This document shows positions 16,506-24,814 of a DNA stretch of 64,000 nt, one piece after another (within the stretch, counting starts at the first letter, position 1; every line of letters starts with the position of its first letter). A program made the position numbers and the translations under genes. Location of the stretch: NCBI RefSeq assembly GCF_000758585.1, contig NZ_CP009281.1, forward strand, positions 4,836,001-4,900,000, written 5' to 3'. The notes under the pieces were generated by a model. The model worked only from the letters and a program-made list of their open reading frames with translations. It ran no database searches and was not told the origin of the DNA. The DNA is from Paenibacillus sp. FSL R5-0345 (GTDB lineage Bacteria > Bacillota > Bacilli > Paenibacillales > Paenibacillaceae).

Positions 16506-17717
16506 CTACGATACATTTGGAAGCTTCTCCATCCCTCTGTTTCTGTGAATAAATAATCGGGCGGGGGATAGCAAGTAGACAACACTAATCAATCCAAACA
16601 AACAGGCACTGACTTGAAAAGGCAGCAATTGATTCCCTGTGCTTCCCAGCCACCCTCCAATTAGAGGACCAATAACCACCCCTAAACCTTCTATGGAAAA
16701 CAATAATCCCCAGCTGATCCCCACGGAATCTTCGGGAATGTAACTGGCCATTAACGCATTCCATGAAGGAAGCAAAGCAGCATAAGCACACCCCAGCAGA
16801 AGCGCGAGCCCAATGGCAGCGGAGAAGGAGTTAATAGAAGTTAGACCGAACAAGGCAAGCGCAAACACGCCGAATCCAACGACAAGGAACCATTTGCCTC
16901 CAACTTGATCAAACCATTTTCCCATAGGGACAAGAAATAGAACTACACCTGCTCCTCCCATAAATAGCACGATAGACAGCTGTGAATGAGACAAACCCAG
17001 ATGTGAGATCGCAAAGCTTGTTAAAAAAGGGACCAATATCCCGCCCGCTGTAGTCTGCAGCAGCATGCCGGGGACCAAAAATCCCCCCTTCTTCACTTTG
17101 TTCCATAGAGATACAAACTGCCCGCCTACAGATATATTCACACTCTGCACCGAGACATTTTTCATCTTTACAAGACCTACCATAATCCAGCCCGCTACAA
17201 AAAATAATCCAATGACAGCAAGGGACAGCGACAACCCGCCGCCAATTAATAAATTCATCATTACAGGACCCAGACCTAAACCAGCCATCCAGTATACGTA
17301 CAGGGTTCCCATCTGCTGTGCTCGTTTTTCTTCTGATACCTGGCTCATACATAAGATCCAGATCGGTGAGAATCCGGCACCCAAGCAAGCAGAGGCTACA
17401 ATAAGCATCCAAGAACTATGCGTTGTCACCATCACTAACAGTCCAACGAATCCAAGAAAAAACCCTCCATGAAGCACGGTGCGCCCAGGATATCTATCCA
17501 AGAGATAGCCGATGAAGCTTTTGATCAAGCTGTCCGTTAAATAGTGCGCGGAGACCGCAACACCGACTACTGACGTTGTAAGCCCCAAACTCGTCAATAC
17601 ATACGTAGGTAAGAAAGCGATCAGGACAGCCCCTCTTATCCATTCTATAAAAAAGAGAATCATTGCGAGGCAGGTAAACGTCTGCTGTGGTCTTTCTTTT
17701 TGGCTAATAATATCCAT
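16506..17717 (-). CDS. MFS transporter, candidate LtaA-like glycolipid flippase
   Basis: A polytopic 12-helix major-facilitator protein of about 403 residues. Its start overlaps the end of the UgtP-like glucosyltransferase gene by 14 bases, so the two are translationally coupled. In staphylococci and relatives the ypfP/ugtP gene is followed by ltaA, an MFS-type flippase that moves diglucosyl-diacylglycerol across the membrane for lipoteichoic acid assembly. Length and gene order fit that role. An ordinary drug exporter remains possible. I choose the ATG at 17717 (MDIISQKERPQQ); longer starts lie inside the upstream gene. Only a weak AGG precedes it, which fits coupling. Confidence 0.7.
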   Translation of the reverse strand: MDIISQKERPQQTFTCLAMILFFIEWIRGAVLIAFLPTYVLTSLGLTTSVVGVAVSAHYLTDSLIKSFIGYLLDRYPGRTVLHGGFFLGFVGLLVMVTTHSSWMLIVASACLGAGFSPIWILCMSQVSEEKRAQQMGTLYVYWMAGLGLGPVMMNLLIGGGLSLSLAVIGLFFVAGWIMVGLVKMKNVSVQSVNISVGGQFVSLWNKVKKGGFLVPGMLLQTTAGGILVPFLTSFAISHLGLSHSQLSIVLFMGGAGVVLFLVPMGKWFDQVGGKWFLVVGFGVFALALFGLTSINSFSAAIGLALLLGCAYAALLPSWNALMASYIPEDSVGISWGLLFSIEGLGVVIGPLIGGWLGSTGNQLLPFQVSACLFGLISVVYLLSPARLFIHRNRGMEKLPNVS

Positions 17718-18888
17718 GAATTGTCTTCGCCTGCCCTTCAACAACCGCAGATTTTGCTAAAGGAACAGAAGGCTGACGCAATTTAATAGCTTCTAAAGCT
17801 TCAGTAACGATAGCATCCGAGGCTGATTTTCGCGAAAAGACCTTCAGCTGCTGTTCCCTTTCATCTCTATACGCCATATGCTCCAATCGCTGAAGCTGCT
17901 CTACTAATTGCTCCTCATTTCGTGCGATCTCAATCAAATTGTGCCCGGCTAACCATTCTGCATTACCTGCCTCCTGACCAGGGAGTGGTCGATAGACGAT
18001 AACCGGAAGTGCTTGAGCCATCGCCTCAGTCAAGGTAATTCCACCTGCTTTGGTCAATAGACAGGAAGCTATGCACATCAGTTCCTGCATTTCTTCCGTA
18101 TATCCCAAGATGTGAACTCGGGGGTTCTCTTGAAAAAGCTCTACCGTAGCTGCTTGAAGCTTATGATTATTCCCGCACAATACGATGACATCGAAGCTCG
18201 ATTGAAGCAGTACTCGTTTTATTAAACTGCTAATGTCACTTAATACGCCGTAAGCCCCTGCCGCCAGTAGTAGATATTGACGATCTCCGCTTAACCCATG
18301 TTTGCGTAAAAGCGCTTCACGATCCTGAGTCTGCTCAAATACCTCGCGAATTGGAATCCCACTGACCACAAGCTTCTCTTCAGCGACCCCTGCCGACATC
18401 AGCGTTGTCTTCATGTCTTCTGAAGCGATAAAATATTTTGTCGTTTGTGGATGAAGCCACCTGCCATGAACTACATAATCCGTCATAACTGTGAACAGAG
18501 GCATTCTACTACCTGTTGTGGATGCTAGCTCAGCAGCAGCCAAATAAGGAAAGGTATGAATAATAATATCCGGCTGTATCTCGTCGATGATCCTTTGTAC
18601 TTTTCGTTTGCCCATAGAATGGATGAGTCTACCCATGAACTGCTCTGGTCTCATCTTGCTCGTCATTGTGTACAAGAATCCATAAAATTCTTGCGTATAC
18701 CCCGTGTTGTTTAAATAGAACCTTCGGGATAGCTCATTCAAGGTAGGGTGGACTGCAGCGAATAGATCCAGAGTTGTAATCCGACTAATCCCCCGACGTC
18801 TAAATGAATCTTCGATGGCCTCAGCCACTTTCATATGCCCGTCCCCAAATGCCGACGTAACAATAAGTACTTTAGGATCTGTGTTCAT
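17704..18888 (-). CDS. ugtP: UgtP/MGDG-synthase-like diacylglycerol glucosyltransferase
   Basis: A GT28-type (GT-B fold) glycosyltransferase of 394 residues, like processive diacylglycerol beta-glucosyltransferases. It would transfer glucose from UDP-glucose to diacylglycerol at the inner membrane face. The N-terminal KVLIVTSAFGDGHMKVAEAI is the lipid-acceptor glycine/histidine motif. The middle DYVVHGRWLHP and VSGIPIREVF are characteristic. The nucleotide-sugar site includes LTKAGGITLTEAMAQALPVI followed by PGQEAGNAEWL. The ATG at 18888 has AGGAG 8 bases upstream. The downstream overlap with an MFS gene supports a glycolipid anchor pathway. The exact number of glucoses added cannot be read from sequence. 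Confidence 0.85.
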   Translation of the reverse strand: MNTDPKVLIVTSAFGDGHMKVAEAIEDSFRRRGISRITTLDLFAAVHPTLNELSRRFYLNNTGYTQEFYGFLYTMTSKMRPEQFMGRLIHSMGKRKVQRIIDEIQPDIIIHTFPYLAAAELASTTGSRMPLFTVMTDYVVHGRWLHPQTTKYFIASEDMKTTLMSAGVAEEKLVVSGIPIREVFEQTQDREALLRKHGLSGDRQYLLLAAGAYGVLSDISSLIKRVLLQSSFDVIVLCGNNHKLQAATVELFQENPRVHILGYTEEMQELMCIASCLLTKAGGITLTEAMAQALPVIVYRPLPGQEAGNAEWLAGHNLIEIARNEEQLVEQLQRLEHMAYRDEREQQLKVFSRKSASDAIVTEALEAIKLRQPSVPLAKSAVVEGQAKTIHGYY

Positions 18889-19023
18889 GACAAAGCTCCT
18901 TTTTCTCATGGCCTCCTTTAACTCTAACTCTGAATCGTAAACTGATAGTGAAGGGATTCTTAACTGAATATTAATTTCAATATTTTCTAAAAAGAGACCT
19001 CGTCACAGCCAGTTTTTGCCCAC

Positions 19024-19066
19024 AAAAAAAACGATGACCTTTGGCAAAATAGCCAATAGTCATCGC
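19024..19066 (-). terminator. Rho-independent terminator of the mannoside operon
   Basis: On the minus strand CGATGAC...TTGGC pairs with GCCAA...GTCATCG and is followed by eight Ts. It lies about 27 bases past the dehydrogenase stop and ends the long 19-29.5 kb operon. Confidence 0.85.
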
Positions 19067-19092
19067 TTGATATACGCTACTATGATTTAGCA

Positions 19093-20106
19093 CTACCTCT
19101 CGTGCACAATAACCCCTTTAGAAACACGCAGATTCGTATACTCCTCCATGATCTCTGGAACATCTTTCAACGAAAACCGGTGGCTAATCAATGACTCAAT
19201 CTGAACGATCCCCTTCTCAATTAACGCAATCGATTCCTCATGGGTATAAGGATTAATAAAAGAGCCCATGATGACCAGCTCTTTCGTGAAAATTTCGAAT
19301 GGGGAGACTTGAATACATGTGTCAGGGGAAGCAACACCAAACATTAATACTTGTCCACCCTTACGTGATGCCTTAACCGCCAGCTCCATGGAATCCGCCC
19401 GGCCTACACATTCAATCACAATATCAAATTGATGATGAAGAGCTTCCATCACACCTGCTGCTGCAGGAGATACCGCTTCATCCGCACCTAATTCAACTAA
19501 TCGGTCATGTTTGAACATTTCCGTCTCACTGACAATGATCCCTTTAACACCCGCAGCTTTTACGAGCTGCAAGAACAATTGACCAATAAAACCACCACCG
19601 ATAATCAGGACTTGGTGAGCCCTACGAATGTCGAGCTTCTTATAGCCATGAAGAACACAACCTAGAGGTTCAATCATTGCCCCTTCGATCCAGCTCATTT
19701 CATCAGGTAACAAGTAACAGTTCGCGGCAGGTACTACGCAATATTCTCCCATGCCTCCATCACGAGTTACTCCAACAGCCTGCAAGTTATCGCACAGATG
19801 CACTTTTCCATTCCGGCAAAAATAACAGTTCCCACAATAGATGTTAGGATCCACGGATACACGGTCCCCAACCTGAAGAGCCGTAACCTCGTCACCCACA
19901 GCAACCACTTCCCCTGCGAGCTCATGCCCTAACACAACCGGAGCGGTCACCTCCGCAGACCCAGGATATCCATGATAAATATGCTGATCTGTACCACAGA
20001 TCCCGCAGCATTTCACACGAAGTTTAACTTCTTTGAGGCCTACAGCTGGAGCTTCCCATTCCATAAAATCAATGCGCTTATTTCCCTGAAATACAGCCGC
20101 CTTCAT
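19093..20106 (-). CDS. Zinc-dependent medium-chain dehydrogenase (polyol/threonine-DH-like)
   Basis: A 337-residue NAD(P)-dependent sugar-alcohol or related dehydrogenase. Catalytic zinc ligands are Cys37 in CGICGTD and His61/Glu62 in GHE. The structural zinc lobe has Cys91, 94, 97 and 105. The Rossmann motif GGGFIG lies near residue 170. Its ATG overlaps the stop of the beta-mannosidase gene by 4 bases (ATGA), so it is the last gene of the mannoside operon. Possible roles are oxidation of a hexitol or of a sugar released by GH130/GH2; the substrate is unknown. Confidence 0.88.
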   Translation of the reverse strand: MKAAVFQGNKRIDFMEWEAPAVGLKEVKLRVKCCGICGTDQHIYHGYPGSAEVTAPVVLGHELAGEVVAVGDEVTALQVGDRVSVDPNIYCGNCYFCRNGKVHLCDNLQAVGVTRDGGMGEYCVVPAANCYLLPDEMSWIEGAMIEPLGCVLHGYKKLDIRRAHQVLIIGGGFIGQLFLQLVKAAGVKGIIVSETEMFKHDRLVELGADEAVSPAAAGVMEALHHQFDIVIECVGRADSMELAVKASRKGGQVLMFGVASPDTCIQVSPFEIFTKELVIMGSFINPYTHEESIALIEKGIVQIESLISHRFSLKDVPEIMEEYTNLRVSKGVIVHER

Positions 20107-22694
20107 ATTAGTACATCTCCTTCAGTTCTAAGCTTCTGTATAGATGCATCATTCATCGCCGTCACACGTAGGGTTTCCCAAGGAAGTTCCCCTGCAGCAG
20201 CATGATGTACATGAACCGTCTTCTCCTCACCTGGGATCAGATCAAAGAAATTATCATCCATGATCACCCAAGGAGCATCCAGTTCAATCATCACCATCCG
20301 GGCAACACGATCCGAGATCAAACGGATATGTCCTTTTACTTCATCCACAGAGATCTGAATATGTGCTTCTTGATAATCCATATCTTTATAATCTCTTAAA
20401 TAGAGAACATACTCTTCTGTCATCTGTTTCTTCGAACGAAGCACGGCCACAACCTCGCGCGGACTATACTGTTGCAGCACCTCAGCCTCAGGTAAATTGG
20501 CAAAATTAATTTTACCGTTCGCTTCAACGGTCACATCGAATGCACGCTGATATACAATCGTACCATCCATCTGATAGATTGTTAATTCCGCCTCATCCTC
20601 ATAAATCTCACGCCGATCATTAACAGCCCATAACTGCAGCTGCCCATTCGGATCATGATCTACACATAAGAGTACCGGTGCAAAGAATTTACGCGCATAG
20701 TGATAGCTTGCTTTTGGCAAGCCATAGTAATCGATGACAGACCAGCTTGTTCCCGGCCAGCAATCATTAAACTGCCAGAACAAAGCCCCGCTCGTATCCG
20801 GCTTATTACGGCGATAATGCTCAATACCATATCTTAACCCTTCTGCCTGGGTAAGCATCGAGAATTGAATATATTCATAGATATCCTTCGGAATTCCAGT
20901 AAAACCTTCCATGAGCATAATGCCCTTTGGATAATGGATATCTTTATTACGGTATTTCATTTCATCGCTATCCCAGTAGAACTGATTGTCCGGCATGTTC
21001 TTCGCTAAAGTATAACGATTGGAAGCGGCATGCAGTCCGAATTCACTGGCGAATTTCGTGAAATCTGACTTGAATCGTTTGAACGATATCCCTTCAACAC
21101 TATAATCCTGTGTCTGTGGTTCACCAAATTGACGAGGCTCATTATTCCCATGCCAAACTTGCCAGTTATGTGTATCGCCCACATCACGCGAATTATGATC
21201 ATTTCCGCCAAAAGGGGAACTAGGCCAAAACGTTCGCGTTGGATCGAGCTGCTCCAACACCGCAGGCATGAGCTCATGATATATTTTCTCTCCATAAAAA
21301 GGATGTGTAATCTCGCCGCTAGAGGAGAGTGCCTCATACAACCAATCATTCTCGTTATTCCCGCACCATAAGGCAAGACTCGTACGACTGCGAAGACGTG
21401 TTACGACCTGCTCAATTTCTCGGTGAACATTATTCATGAAATTACGATTATAATCTGGATACAACGCACAAGCGAACATGAAGTCCTGCCAGATTAAGAT
21501 TCCTAACCGGTCACATTCATCAAAGAAAATATCCCGCTCATAAATGCCTCCGCCCCAAGCGCGAATCATATTCATATTGGCAGCCTTGGCCATTTGAAGG
21601 AGATGCGTATATCGGCTATCCGGTACGGTCGCAATAAAGCTATCAATAGGGATCCAATTTGCACCTTTGGCAAAAACCTTTACACCGTTCAATACAAACG
21701 TAAAAGCATGGCGCCCCTCTTCATCAAGCTGCATTAACTCGATCTTACGAATCCCAAATCGCTGCTCATAAGTATCGATTGGCTCCCCATCTGCAAATAA
21801 CGTAACACGTAATTGATATAAGAAAGGCGTTCCTAGATCATGCGTCCACCATAGCTTCGGATCTATCACCCGCAAAGTAACTGAATGATGAAGCGTGCGT
21901 GCTGTAATCGCCCCGTCAACCGTAATCCCTGAAGCTCTGTCTAAAGAGACATACGCTTCCGCAACGCGCTCTGTACCTTCTAAGAGTTCCACACACGCCG
22001 TATATGAACACTCGCGATCAAAGGCATGTGCGCATAAATCCACATCAACGATACCTACTTGATCCTGGATCGAAGTTGTTCGAGCAAACACATGATCTAA
22101 ATGTGCATGACGGCGTTTAATTAAATGCACCTCTTTCCAAATCCCTGCACAGACCAGACGTGGACCCCAGTCCCAGCCAAAATGACTCTGCGCTTTACGT
22201 GTCCAGATCCGCTTCTTGCTAAAGCCTGACCAATAATATTGGATCTTATCGCCTGCGTGCACATGAATAGGATCAATTTTTACGGCAAGCGTATTCTTCC
22301 CTTGATTTAATTCACGGGTTACATCAAAAGAATGGCTGATGAACATATTATCCGTTGATCCAAGCTCCACACCGTTAAGATATACGGTCGCATAGGTATC
22401 TAACCCTTCGAACAATAGCTCCATCTTCTCACCAGGTTGAGGATCAGAATCGTATGAAAAGACCGTTCGATACCACCATACCTTTTCTTCAACCCAACGG
22501 CATTTCTGATCTTGGTGGCCAAAGAAAGGATCCTCAATGATGCCTTTCTCCCGAAGCGTCGTATGGATATCACCGGGCACTGTGGTGGTCATCCAGAAAT
22601 AATCAATGAACTCTGGGGATGCAACTTCAAGATCCCGGACTTCCCCGACATTAAAATCACGAAGTTTCCAGTTTTCAGTTAATTTGATATTCAT
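20103..22694 (-). CDS. Glycoside hydrolase family 2 beta-mannosidase
   Basis: A cytoplasmic exo-beta-mannosidase of about 863 residues that releases mannose from non-reducing ends. It has an N-terminal jelly roll with the family pattern WKLRDFN...TTVPGDIHTTL, immunoglobulin-like domains, a TIM barrel, and C-terminal beta domains. The acid/base Glu is in NNENDW (about residue 454, counted from the upstream-most start) and the nucleophile Glu in ASEFG (about 558). IRAWGGGIYE is also typical. Possible starts are TTG 22715, ATG 22706 or ATG 22694; I use the last, with GGGAGAG 12 bases upstream. It is followed by the dehydrogenase with a 4-base overlap. Confidence 0.92.
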   Translation of the reverse strand: MNIKLTENWKLRDFNVGEVRDLEVASPEFIDYFWMTTTVPGDIHTTLREKGIIEDPFFGHQDQKCRWVEEKVWWYRTVFSYDSDPQPGEKMELLFEGLDTYATVYLNGVELGSTDNMFISHSFDVTRELNQGKNTLAVKIDPIHVHAGDKIQYYWSGFSKKRIWTRKAQSHFGWDWGPRLVCAGIWKEVHLIKRRHAHLDHVFARTTSIQDQVGIVDVDLCAHAFDRECSYTACVELLEGTERVAEAYVSLDRASGITVDGAITARTLHHSVTLRVIDPKLWWTHDLGTPFLYQLRVTLFADGEPIDTYEQRFGIRKIELMQLDEEGRHAFTFVLNGVKVFAKGANWIPIDSFIATVPDSRYTHLLQMAKAANMNMIRAWGGGIYERDIFFDECDRLGILIWQDFMFACALYPDYNRNFMNNVHREIEQVVTRLRSRTSLALWCGNNENDWLYEALSSSGEITHPFYGEKIYHELMPAVLEQLDPTRTFWPSSPFGGNDHNSRDVGDTHNWQVWHGNNEPRQFGEPQTQDYSVEGISFKRFKSDFTKFASEFGLHAASNRYTLAKNMPDNQFYWDSDEMKYRNKDIHYPKGIMLMEGFTGIPKDIYEYIQFSMLTQAEGLRYGIEHYRRNKPDTSGALFWQFNDCWPGTSWSVIDYYGLPKASYHYARKFFAPVLLCVDHDPNGQLQLWAVNDRREIYEDEAELTIYQMDGTIVYQRAFDVTVEANGKINFANLPEAEVLQQYSPREVVAVLRSKKQMTEEYVLYLRDYKDMDYQEAHIQISVDEVKGHIRLISDRVARMVMIELDAPWVIMDDNFFDLIPGEEKTVHVHHAAAGELPWETLRVTAMNDASIQKLRTEGDVLI

Positions 22695-22718
22695 TATCTT
22701 CGTCATCTCTCCCAAATT

Positions 22719-22752
22719 AAAACGCCAAAACCACTACGGTTTTGACGTTTTA
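22719..22752 (-). terminator. Intercistronic hairpin before the beta-mannosidase gene
   Basis: AAAACGCCAAAACC pairs with GGTTTTGACGTTTT (one mismatch) just past the GH130 stop, followed by TTTTAATTT on the minus strand. It may attenuate or stabilise the operon mRNA rather than fully terminate it, because GH2 and the dehydrogenase follow only tens of bases later. Confidence 0.55.
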
Positions 22753-22755
22753 TTG

Positions 22756-23817
22756 TTATACGTATACCAAGCTGTCTAGAATTTCTTGTACACTAAGTTC
22801 TGCGCAAGCCATTGATGTATCCGCAACTCCGTAATACATTTTGACGACATCGCCTTCCACAAGTGCACCGCAAGAGAATACAACATCTCCGAAGAATCCA
22901 TTCTTCTCATAATCCGCTTCCGGCTCCATAATCGGAGCATTGGAACGCGCAATCACTTTCGAGGGATCATTTAGATCTAACAAGACTGCCCCCATGCAAT
23001 AGCGATGTTCCAGTGTTGCCCCGTGATACAACTCCAGCCAACCTTTATCGGTCTTGAATGGAACCGCACCGCCGCCAATCCGGCCACTATCCCACATCCC
23101 GTCACGCAAACCGATCAGATGCTTATGATTGCCCCAATATAATAAATTGTCCGATTCTGCAATCCATATTTCAGGATTTCCCGTGCTTTTCGTCGTTGGA
23201 CGGTGCAATGCATAATATTTGCCGTTAATTTTCTCTGGGAAAATCAATACGTCTTTATTATCCGGCCCAAAGATCATGCCGTGATGAGTTACATTCACGA
23301 AATCTTTAGTTGATACCAGCGATTCTCCAACGCCCACTGGGGAGACTGCCGAGAAATATATATAGTAGGTATCCGCAATTTGGGTTACGCGGGGATCTTC
23401 TACCCCGAAGGTTTCCAGTGAATTGGAAGGGTACACAAATGGCTTCTCATCCACCGTAAAATGATGTCCATCCTTACTTCGAGCAATTCGGATATAAGAT
23501 AATGAAGTCAAGTACTGGAATGTAGCACTGGCGGATCTATTCTTGATCACACGCGGATCAGAGAAATCGAAACGCTCGTCATCCGTATTCAGATCCAAAA
23601 TATCTAATTCATTGGTCTCCGGATTATAAATCGGAGCTTTCACAATTTTAGGGTCCTTACTGATTGGACGTTCTGCTACTCGAAGAAACATTAATATTTC
23701 ACCATTATAGCTAGCGATACCGGCATTAAATGCACCGATCACTTCAAAGTCCTCGTGATACGGCTTGACGTCCGCCGGTGTAATCAGCGGATTTTGTTCA
23801 TAACGATAGATTTTCAT
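22756..23817 (-). CDS. Glycoside hydrolase family 130 mannoside phosphorylase/mannosidase
   Basis: A 353-residue five-bladed beta-propeller of GH130. Family motifs are RVAERP (about 46-51), the proton-donor Asp in GVEDPR (138-143), HRP (205-207) and LYHGAT near 260. Characterised members either phosphorolyse beta-mannosides (mannosyl-glucose, mannosyl-GlcNAc or beta-1,2/1,4-mannooligosaccharides) to mannose-1-phosphate, or hydrolyse beta-1,2-mannosides. The phosphate-binding residues present (Arg46, Arg50, His205, Arg206) favour a phosphorylase, but subfamily cannot be fixed by eye. No signal peptide. AGGGAG precedes the ATG. It sits between DUF1861 and beta-mannosidase. Confidence 0.88.
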   Translation of the reverse strand: MKIYRYEQNPLITPADVKPYHEDFEVIGAFNAGIASYNGEILMFLRVAERPISKDPKIVKAPIYNPETNELDILDLNTDDERFDFSDPRVIKNRSASATFQYLTSLSYIRIARSKDGHHFTVDEKPFVYPSNSLETFGVEDPRVTQIADTYYIYFSAVSPVGVGESLVSTKDFVNVTHHGMIFGPDNKDVLIFPEKINGKYYALHRPTTKSTGNPEIWIAESDNLLYWGNHKHLIGLRDGMWDSGRIGGGAVPFKTDKGWLELYHGATLEHRYCMGAVLLDLNDPSKVIARSNAPIMEPEADYEKNGFFGDVVFSCGALVEGDVVKMYYGVADTSMACAELSVQEILDSLVYV

Positions 23818-23852
23818 GTTGTAATAACTCCCTTAACCAAATGGATTTCATG

Positions 23853-24797
23853 CTATAAAATTTCAAATTGAGCAAATGGATCAGGGATTGTCGCACGTTG
23901 TGCTTCGGCATCGCTGATTCCTGCATATATGTGAGCTGTGCCGTCTTGATGACGTACGAGCCCGCCGCTGAATACGACATCTTCTAAATCAGGACGTTTG
24001 GCAACACCTGGCAAGAACTGATTGCGTACAGCGATTAATTGAATATCCGAATAATTACCTGTTTCCGGATCGATAGCGAATACCATGGGGTAGTAGTGAC
24101 GATCACCCGCCTCATCAAAAGATGCGATATGCCCAAGGACACCGAGAAGCCCGTTCTTCAGCAAGTGTGCTTCATTCGCGCCGCCCCACTCTTCATCAAC
24201 GAACTGCCCTTCCAACAACGGTGTTTCTTCGATCAACGGAATGGATAACGCCTCCAACGAGGCAATGCGGGTAAAACCGATTTTCCCGCGTCCTCCTTTA
24301 TCTCCTTGAGGGCGGGTCAGCACTCCAATGCTATCTTTCAGGTCAACCAGCCGCAAATCTTTCATACCATCCGGACCAATAAAGAATAATTCTAAGCTAG
24401 CGATGTTCTTCCCGCGGTAGAATACTGTACGCCACATTAAGGCATCAGCTTTTACCGGATGCGGGTAAATTTGAACACCTCCAACAATTAATTCGCCATT
24501 GATTTTCGTAAAAAACGGATCTTGAAGTTTAAGAATAGGCGCTCCTTCACGAGGAGCCCACTGTCCATCACGCTCGACGAAAAAAACGACATTGGAATGC
24601 TCGCTGTCACGGGCTTCAACCCGACCTGCTATCACCCATTCACCTTCATCTTGGAAAGGTGCTGTAATGTTATAGACATCTTTGTGATCTACACCGGTGA
24701 AATTTAATTTCTGCGTATCTGTTACGAACACGTCTTTCATCGCGTATTCCATGAGCAATTGTTCACATGTTTTCACAGCAGTTTTGTGCAGCTTCAT
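23853..24797 (-). CDS. DUF1861 family protein (beta-propeller-like, unknown function)
   Basis: A 314-residue cytoplasmic protein that I recognise as the DUF1861 type. Repeating blade-like segments include FTGVDHKDVYNITAPF, VIAGRVEARDSEHSNVVFF, DPFFTKINGELIVGGVQ and GFTRI...EEWGGANEAHLLKNGLLGVLGHI. Repeated acidic residues at blade edges recall the GH43/GH130/GH32 five-bladed propeller enzymes. No catalytic function has been established to my knowledge. Position between GH13 and GH130 in a mannoside operon makes a glycoside-processing role likely (inference). The ATG at 24797 has AGAGAGGA upstream, and it lies 17 bases after the GH13 stop. Confidence 0.75.
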   Translation of the reverse strand: MKLHKTAVKTCEQLLMEYAMKDVFVTDTQKLNFTGVDHKDVYNITAPFQDEGEWVIAGRVEARDSEHSNVVFFVERDGQWAPREGAPILKLQDPFFTKINGELIVGGVQIYPHPVKADALMWRTVFYRGKNIASLELFFIGPDGMKDLRLVDLKDSIGVLTRPQGDKGGRGKIGFTRIASLEALSIPLIEETPLLEGQFVDEEWGGANEAHLLKNGLLGVLGHIASFDEAGDRHYYPMVFAIDPETGNYSDIQLIAVRNQFLPGVAKRPDLEDVVFSGGLVRHQDGTAHIYAGISDAEAQRATIPDPFAQFEIL

Positions 24798-24814
24798 AAT
24801 AATAACGATCCTCT

